Shown here: positions 56,970 to 64,000 of the stretch, piece by piece
Layout of the letters: every line of letters starts with the position of its first letter
Position numbering within the stretch: position 1 is the first letter of the stretch
Assembly (NCBI GenBank): GCA_019802505.1
Contig: JAFMOC010000108.1
Coordinates: 228,501-292,500 of the forward strand
Length of the DNA stretch: 64,000 bases
Origin: Corydoras sp. C115
Lineage: Eukaryota > Chordata > Actinopteri > Siluriformes > Callichthyidae
Reading direction: 5' to 3'
The notes under the pieces: model-generated
Databases searched by the model: none
What the model was told of the DNA's origin: nothing
What the model saw: the letters and a program-made list of their open reading frames with translations, nothing else
Made by a program: the position numbers and the translations under genes

Positions 56970-58265
56970 GTGCTTTTTTCCTGTATTTTTTAGTTTCTAA
57001 TAAGAGTCTACAGTAAGAAACATTAAAAATTATTACAGAATTATTGGTGCCACATATGTCTCATAAGTACAACAGAATGGTAGGTCCCTGTATGGTTTGA
57101 TCTATTTAATTGATTTAGCAGCATAACAACTAGCATTAATTGTAAACATTAGCAAAGAAAAGGGGGAAAAGTTATAAAAAAATTTAATTAAGTACAGTAC
57201 AGTGAAATTTGCACATACTGGGCAAAATCCCACAAAGCCATTTAGCTTATGGAATGAGAAGACTGGATGAACCGGGAAGGTTTGATTAGGACATTTATTC
57301 CAGGATACAAATGCTCGTTTTATTGTCTATGTCTAACTTAAAATTACTTATCCATTTACAGGGGTTAAAAAAAAGCACACAGTGAGTGATGTGGATTTCA
57401 AAATGGTGTGGTAGCATAATTTCATGGCATCGCAGGTGACCCACCTCAATTGCCTCAAACTATGAAACAAGGTGTTATTGGTGGCTTTAACAACAGTAAT
57501 TCCTAAGTAGAAGGAGCTGGAAGCAGTGTGAAGAGCACTTCTGTCCCAAGCCACCAATGTTACACATTTGCAAGATTTTTTAATGTTTTGTTGTCAAGAC
57601 CATTTAGTATCAGCCCCAGAATTCCACACTGAGACCCAAGGTGGGGGGGTGGGGGGGTCTTGGTCTTGGTTCCAAAGGCTAAAGGTTTGGTCTGCTTCAA
57701 GTGTCTGTACTTGATGCCCACCCCATGCCTTGCATTGACAAACTGTTACATCAATGCTGAATTTGACTTGGCAGATGCCCTTAACACTAATGCCATGTAA
57801 AAAATAACAGCACTTTTCCACACTCATTTAAAATACTTCTGTTTGGAAAGTTCCAGTCACCTGTGTCTTGACAGCACATTTCCGAGCACTTGCATGATAT
57901 ACGCTGTAGCCTAAATCATCATTTATTAAAAATAATAAACTTTAATTGGCAGTAAGACATAAACTGCCTGAGGGACACCATATGTTTAAGTGACCTGCTC
58001 TCTGCCAACCCTAAGAAGAAGGAAGGTCAAGGTGCAGGATCTGGCAATCAACTTCGAACATGGGCAGGAACATTTCCAACTTATAAGGACTGCAGTGATC
58101 GCGACATGCCCAGCAAAAACAACTCCTGCTGAAACTGGTGATGGGTAAATGTGGCACAATAGCATGATTTGCCAGCCTTTGTGAATGACCAACAACCACC
58201 CACCTCCAACACCCAGGTACTCATCGTCTCTGTTTTGGTAGTTAATTTTTGACAAACTATATTAA
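56970..58265. other. Unannotated intergenic DNA
   Basis: No gene or repeat family recognised. A minus-strand frame of 89 codons (57986-58255) without known domain lies in a locally GC-richer segment. Confidence 0.35.
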
Positions 58266-58270
58266 ATACG

Positions 58271-58627
58271 TGGGCGGCACGGTGGCTTAGTGTTTAACAC
58301 GTTCGCCTCTCAGAACTAGGGATTCCCGGGTCGAATCTGGGTGGAGTTTCCATGTTCTCCCCGTGTCCATGTGGGTTTCTTCCGGGTTCTCCGGTTTCCT
58401 CCCACAGTCCAAAAACATGGATCAAGTCAACTGAGTTCTCCAAATTGCCCCATATAGTGTGTGTATGTGTGCGTGTCTGTGTAAGTGTGTGCCCAGCGAT
58501 AGATTGGCACCCTGTCCTGGGTGTGTCTGCCCAGCGCCTGAAACGTTCTCCCCTGGATGGGTTCTCCCCTGGATGGGCACCGCAACCCTAATATAGGACA
58601 AAGCGGAAGATAATGAATTAATGAATA
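58271..58627 (+). mobile_element. V-SINE with a small internal duplication
   Basis: Head gggcggcacggtggcttagt, core, body. The word gttctcccctggatggg occurs twice in tandem. Tail gataatgaattaatgaat. It lies just past the psmg1 3' end. Confidence 0.92.
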
Positions 58628-58927
58628 TATTAAATACTGCAGTTTACATAAGAAATAAAGATATAATGTCAGATGTTAATAAGATAAATGCATTAAGTGG
58701 TCAAACACAGACTAACATGTAAATGTGTATATTATAAACTAACGCATTTTATGAAGACATGGTGCTTAAAACACAGCTATGATCATATAATCGAAAAGAC
58801 GCCATTAAACAGTTAATCTTAATCACAGACAAGTAGCAAAAAACAAAGCTTGGTACTTTGCACCACCTGCTGGATGCAAAAATATATAAAAAAAAAAAGT
58901 TTTCACAAGAAAAAAAACAAACATGCC

Positions 58928-58933
58928 ATTTAA
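58928..58933 (-). terminator. psmg1: probable psmg1 poly(A) signal
   Basis: On the minus strand an ATTAAA hexamer lies about 75 bases past the psmg1 stop codon. It is the nearest plausible cleavage signal. No canonical AATAAA lies closer. Confidence 0.4.
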
Positions 58934-59004
58934 TTAGAATGTCAATTTTAATTGTTTAAGAATATGCAAAATAGAACAGAAAATACACAGTGAGCAATGT
59001 CCAT

Positions 59005-62000
59005 TTACGTGTAGAGGTTGCTTTGAAGGTCATTAACTCGGGTTAACTTCTGAAGTATTTCTAGACTCGGACTGGCTTCCAGCTAAAAGACAAAAAGAAG
59101 AATTTTAGTATTCATTCGATCTGAGATTAAAGTACAATACTATGGGTTGTATTCAGAGTAAAAGCAATTAGCATCAGAAAAATTATAAAGGTATTATTGT
59201 CAGCCCTATTAAATACTTATGAATATTTTTATGGCTAGTACATAAATATATTTTTTTTAATGGATAAAGCTATAAAGATACACTGCCCCCTGCCAATACA
59301 CTACAGTAAAGACCAGAGGATAAGAGAGAACATTCTGAACTTCCAGAACTATTGCTGAACTTGTGACAATTTTAATTACTATGCTTATCACACACATACT
59401 TCTTATATGTTTGTCACTGATTAAATACATAATTCATTACATCAAGAAATTTTAATTAGCATTTTTTATTTACGGGTGACACGGTGGCTTAGTGGTTAGC
59501 ACATTAGCCTCTCAGCACTAGTGATTCCTGGTTTGAATCTCAATCTGGGTGGAGTTTCCATGTTCTCCCCATGTCCGCGTGGGTTTCCTTCGGATTCTCC
59601 GGTTTCCTCCCACAGTCCAAAAACATGGATCAATCTCAAGTGAATTCTGCAAATCACCCCATATAGAGTGTGTTTGTGTGTGTGAGTGTGCCCAGCGATA
59701 GATTGGTGCCTTGTCCTGGGTGTATCTGCCCAGCGCCCAAAACGTTCCCCCCTGGATGGGCATGGGGAACGCCCCCGCGACCCTACTAGAGGATAAAGTG
59801 GAAGATAGACCCTAGGATGGATGGATTATTTATTTACACTTGACAAATAATTTAATTATTAAACATATTGTAGGCTGAACTTCGGGTTTCAACATAATCA
59901 GGATTTCAAATTTATTTAATGTGTGAACATCTAATTGATTTAAAACAAAATGAAATATTCCATTATATTTTTACAGGCTACAGTTGATGTAAATATTTTT
60001 CCTAATGTGGGAAATTTAGTAAATGAACAAATGTGCATTAAATGTGTCAGTGTGGTTTCTTTTATTAGTGTCTCTTAAAAGTTGTTTAACCTTGTTTAAG
60101 CATTTGCATATATAGGAACACCCTCAGGTTTAACAAGGCAGATTTAATTTATGAATTTACAGTTAATTTATTGTTTTTTTTTTTAATTCTTAAGAAGAAT
60201 ATTTTTGTATGCCTTCATGTTCTTGCCTGAATGTGTAACCAGTAACCTTATTCATGTTTTGACACATCATTTAAAATTACACTGCAGAATTTTCCAGCCA
60301 GTTTTCGATGACATAACTCATATACAACACATATGACTAACAAAATACTTACAGTCACCACAGTGTTGAGGCAAGAGAAAGTCGGTTTATAGGCTTCCAT
60401 TGTAATTGAGTTTGGTTGGATTACATCACTGAAGCACTGAAAGCAGACGGCTGGGATGCGATGAATCTGACAGTAACTGAGCACTATGGGCAGCCATAAC
60501 AAATGCATTTACTTTACTTAACATTTTGCAACATAAAAACATTTTTAAAAATGTAAAAATATGCTATTGCATTCAATTCACAATTTTTTATTAATTTTAA
60601 TTCAAATAATACAATTATTAGAAGCTAACATTCGTCCATCCATTATCTTCTGCTTTATCCTCTACTAGGGTCGCAGGGGGTCCCCATGCCCATCTAGGGG
60701 AGAACGTTTCGGGCAATGGGCAGATACTCCCAGGACAGGATGCCAATCCATCACTGGGCACACATTCACTCACACAGACACACTCTATATGGGCTAATTT
60801 GGAGAATTCAATTGACCTTGATCCATGTTTTTGGACTGTGGGAGGAAACCAGAGAACCCGGAGGAAATCCATGCGGATACGGGGAGATGGGATTCGAACC
60901 CTGAGAGGCGAACGTGCTAACCACTATGCCACTCGCCAGCTAATATTGATAATATTAATTGAAGTTTCAGGAGTTATCTACCTAGGTCTATGACACGTAA
61001 ATTTTATTTATCGATATCCCCCCCCCCCATCTCTACCAGTATAGTTTTACTAGCTGTAACACATGATCAATTAACTAATCAGTATCATTTCCAAAATTCA
61101 TCAGACCACCCCACTCTGCTAGATCATGGTCACATTTTTACTAAAAGTAAATTTTTAAAAATTTGGAAGCCCAAAAAGTGTTTTGTGAGTTTAATTTAAA
61201 CATAATGTAATCCATTACATCCATGTTGGAAATCCATCCGTTTCCAACATTAGCACCTATTAAGACTTTAATTTCTCCTTCAGCGTTCTCTGTGATTTTT
61301 CTGATTTTCTTAAACATTATGGGATAAACTTGTAGAGAACAGCAATTATTTGTTTTCTTTAACACTTAATTACAAATATTTCAAAATTAAATTATAAAGC
61401 TGTCCAAATCCATGTTCAAATGTACCTGCAGCTGGTAACCCGGTGATAATATTAGGTTGTTCCAGCAGAGGGCAGGGAAGCCTTTCTGTGAATGTGCTGG
61501 TTTTAAGCGCACGTAAGAATGGAGTGCTGATTCCACTCAAGTAATCTGTACTTTTATATTCTGCCAGTGGTGAATCAGAAAGCACAGTTATGTTCAGTCC
61601 TCTACTTTGCATGCTGCCCAACACCTGTAAATAAAGAAACAAAGCTATTTACTAAAGCATCACATGATTTGTCATTTATTTTATACAATTAATTCATGAC
61701 TTTCATTTAGCAAATTTATTCAAATTTCAAATAAACTTGTTTAGAAAAATGTATGTGTGTTATTAACTGATACAATTTTAATTTTGTTGCAAGGTTCTTA
61801 TTGAGAATTACTGGCATCATTTAGAAGTCTCTGATTAAACTGCATGAATCACCGTTATTGATTGAAGTAAAAGAGAAAGTGGCTGTATGAATTTTTTTTA
61901 GAGATTTGTTTAAAGTATGGTTTGTTTAGAATGTTTTTATTATTACTATTTAAATGCAGTTTTTTTTTGTTTATGTTTAATTTACAATATTTCACCTTTT

Positions 62001-62920
62001 CAGTCCACTGAAACAGCTGATCCTCGGCAATATAACATGTGCAAAGGCAGATGAGAGCCTGTGACATACAAAATAAAACTCATGTTGAATTTCACAACCA
62101 TCATTGCAAAGTTCAGAAGTTTAGTAATAAATGCACTGTTATAAGGAACTGCAGTGTGACTGAATGTTTGTGTGGTCGTGTATAGACTTCAGGTTTGTCT
62201 AACTCACTGAAGTACAGCTTGTCTGCTGATAGAATTGGCAGCTAGGCTCCCCAGACAGAGGAGCAGTGTCTGAACGACTGAAACCACGACTTCTTTCATT
62301 CCACAGAGACACCCATCCCACCTGCTTCCAAGTTTCAGACCTCAATACATGCGCTGAGATGAAACCTATTCATATTGATACAGAACAGCTAAACATTCAA
62401 ATTTACAAAAACACATACAATTACATAAAATTAAAATTCTAAACAAACTTAAAATTATATTTGGTGGGGTTGGGTCATATAAATTCTGATAAATTCCAAA
62501 TAATTAAACACAAAAAACTACAAAAGTAACCAAACCCTCCTGCTCACTTACAATGAGTTCCAATTACATAAAACTAAATATTCACCAGTTCCAGACTATT
62601 TTTTTTTTATCTTACCTAGGTAAATAGCAAATACAGGTCTTGTTTACAATGCTATATGCATTTAAGGATCATTTGTTTCTGTACAACAATAAAACATTAA
62701 ACACCAATAGTTATGTTGTTTTGAAATTCATACCTTCTTAAAGCTGGCATAAATAATTTAGAGTAAAAGTTAATAAGTTAGTTGCAATAAAATCTGGGGA
62801 AAGAAAGTAAGTTTACCTGCAGCATTGGATCCAACTGCTATGATCAGGCTGGAACAGTTTATTTTTTCGGAACTGCTTACTGCTTTCAAAGCTTCTGGAC
62901 ACCATCTGATATGAACCTCC
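59005..62920 (-). CDS. psmg1: psmg1: proteasome assembly chaperone 1, six 3' exons (5' end outside window)
   Basis: PSMG1 (PAC1) pairs with PSMG2 and chaperones assembly of the 20S proteasome alpha ring. Exons read on the minus strand, all with GT-AG borders and compatible phases: 62817-62920, 62208-62365, 61996-62058, 61426-61624, 60353-60483, 59005-59082. They give 243 residues plus a stop. Recognisable family segments in order: SSLIIAVGSNAA; a divergent exon with ETWKQVGWVSLWNE; CYIAEDQLFQWTEKV; SPFLRALKT-like (TPFLRALKT) and PLLEQPNI; LPAAVLSYCQ; ITMEAYKP-like; and the C-terminus NDLQSNLYT, which is nearly identical to the mammalian end. Human PSMG1 is about 288 aa, so roughly 45-60 N-terminal residues are missing. 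I found no convincing first exon between 62921 and 64000. The gene converges on ets2, as in human 21q22. Two V-SINEs sit in its introns. Confidence 0.93.
59475..59826 (+). mobile_element. V-SINE in the last psmg1 intron
   Basis: Full length: head gggtgacacggtggcttagt to a tail ending ccctaggatggatggat. It is antisense to psmg1. Confidence 0.92.
60632..60942 (-). mobile_element. V-SINE in a psmg1 intron
   Basis: Tail cgtccatccattatcttctg to head ctaaccactatgccactcgc, with a deletion around the B box. It has the same sense as psmg1. Confidence 0.9.
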
Positions 62921-63590
62921 CTGTGTGAGACACATGAAGAGTGACATTATGAGGCTGTACACATCTCACATAATCTCTGATCCTATTGCCCATCATACTT
63001 TTATTGTTTTGAATATGTGACCTTAGTTCTGCAGTTGCATTTATGTTTCATAATACACTGTGTTTGTATTATGTATGTTCATGTATGAAGTAAATAATGC
63101 AGTAAATGATAACATTGATAATAAGCATTATAAGCAATATTGAGGTCAGGTGCCTTGACCTTTGAAAATCAAAAATCAATTTATGTGAGAATTTACAATT
63201 TTGCAAATTTGTAAACAACATCTTAATGTTTTTTTATATATAGCTTTTAGATGAGGGACAAATTTGAAGGCCCAGTGACCTTAACACTTGATCACCAAAA
63301 TCCAATATTGAGCCCATTTTAACATTTACATTAGAAAAGATAAATCATGTCAAGACATTAATTCCTGAAATACTACAGTCACAAAAAGAAGTGACCTTCC
63401 TAACTCCAATTTATTCTGAAGACTAACAGATCACACAATTAGACAACTTTTTGTCTAATACTGTATTGTCAAACAACATAAGCACAAGGCCAAACTAAAG
63501 GTGAGCAAAAAGCACGACTTACAAAAAGTCTCAAAGTAAATATTTAAGCCTGCTTGACCTAGCCGCATAAGACCTGCAAAGAAACTATTG
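62921..63590. other. Presumed psmg1 intron upstream of the first visible exon
   Basis: AT-rich and without recognised exon or repeat. The missing psmg1 5' exon should lie beyond the window. Confidence 0.45.
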
Positions 63591-63599
63591 GCATCTTCA

Positions 63600-63850
63600 T
63601 TTGTTTAGCAAGTTGGCTGGCCAGTCAAGCACTGTGATGGCATGTGGCATCAAAACCAGTTTTGGTGCTTCTGGCAGCATTAGCAGGGGCCAGGTCCTGC
63701 TGGAAGATGAAATCTGCATCTCCATACAGATCCTCAGCGGAAGGAATCATGAAGTCCTCCAAAACATTCTGGTAGACTGTTGTGATGACCTTTCATTTCA
63801 GAAAGCAGAGTTAACCAACACCAGCACCAGACATGTGGATATTTTACACC
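63600..63850 (-). pseudogene. Tc1/mariner transposase relic
   Basis: On the minus strand, frames with stops and shifts still show a GDADFIFQQDLAPA-like stretch containing the second catalytic aspartate region, preceded by an FMIPSAEDLY-like block. The LDWPA region after it is broken. The plus-strand open frame over the same bases is a shadow. Confidence 0.8.
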
Positions 63851-64000
63851 GGACCTCAAGCCAATTGGATTTTTTCCTCATCTCTACTGTTTGGTAGATG
63901 ATTAATGTGTCACTCTGTTTAAGACATTCATGCCCTGCAAAATCTGCGCCGATTTCTGCACAGTGCTCTATTCTTTTAAATTCATGTTTTCGTGGGATTT

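Noticed and set aside
63601..63897. 98-codon plus-strand frame
   Set aside because: It is antisense to a decayed Tc1 transposase.
62921..64000. First exon of psmg1
   Set aside because: No minus-strand stretch matches the expected N-terminal sequence or provides a phase-2 donor in a convincing context. It is probably outside the window.

Overview
This window is nuclear DNA from a ray-finned (teleost) fish. The evidence is: two spliced vertebrate genes with canonical GT-AG introns, AT-rich intergenic DNA, dozens of microsatellites, and repeat families typical of teleosts. These families are V-SINEs with a tRNA head, L2-clade LINE tails, Tc1/mariner elements with long inverted repeats, and hAT elements. 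The species cannot be fixed from the sequence alone.

The two genes are ets2 (+ strand, coding 27708-32980, non-coding first exon near 26.9 kb) and psmg1 (- strand, six 3' exons between 59005 and 62920, 5' end beyond the window). They converge. The same neighbours in the same relative orientation (ETS2 then PSMG1) are known from human chromosome 21q22, so this is a conserved syntenic block. The 26 kb between their stop codons is almost entirely repeats.

Region by region: 1-2 kb holds a three-level nest (V-SINE split by a hAT, itself split by a second hAT, both with 8-bp target duplications). 4.2-6.95 kb holds a Tc1 relic abutting a GC-rich, internally repeated block that ends in a solo LTR-like sequence. 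7-26.5 kb is a gene desert with LINE tails, SINEs, microsatellites and several local duplications. 26.7-34.9 kb is ets2 with its promoter and 3' UTR. 35-59 kb is a SINE-dense interval with a SINE/pentanucleotide cluster (41.4-43.4 kb), a long palindrome (47.3-48.1 kb) and an apparently intact Tc1-type transposon with a 340-aa transposase (50.42-52.04 kb). 59-64 kb is psmg1 plus a decayed Tc1 transposase.

The genes themselves look ordinary. The unusual content is in the mobile-element layer: nested insertions, chimeric SINEs made from two families or from a SINE head and a LINE tail, paired inverted SINEs, a foldback-like palindrome, and a possibly recently active IR/DR Tc1 transposon. No CRISPR array, rRNA gene, genuine tRNA gene or bacterial-type feature was seen.
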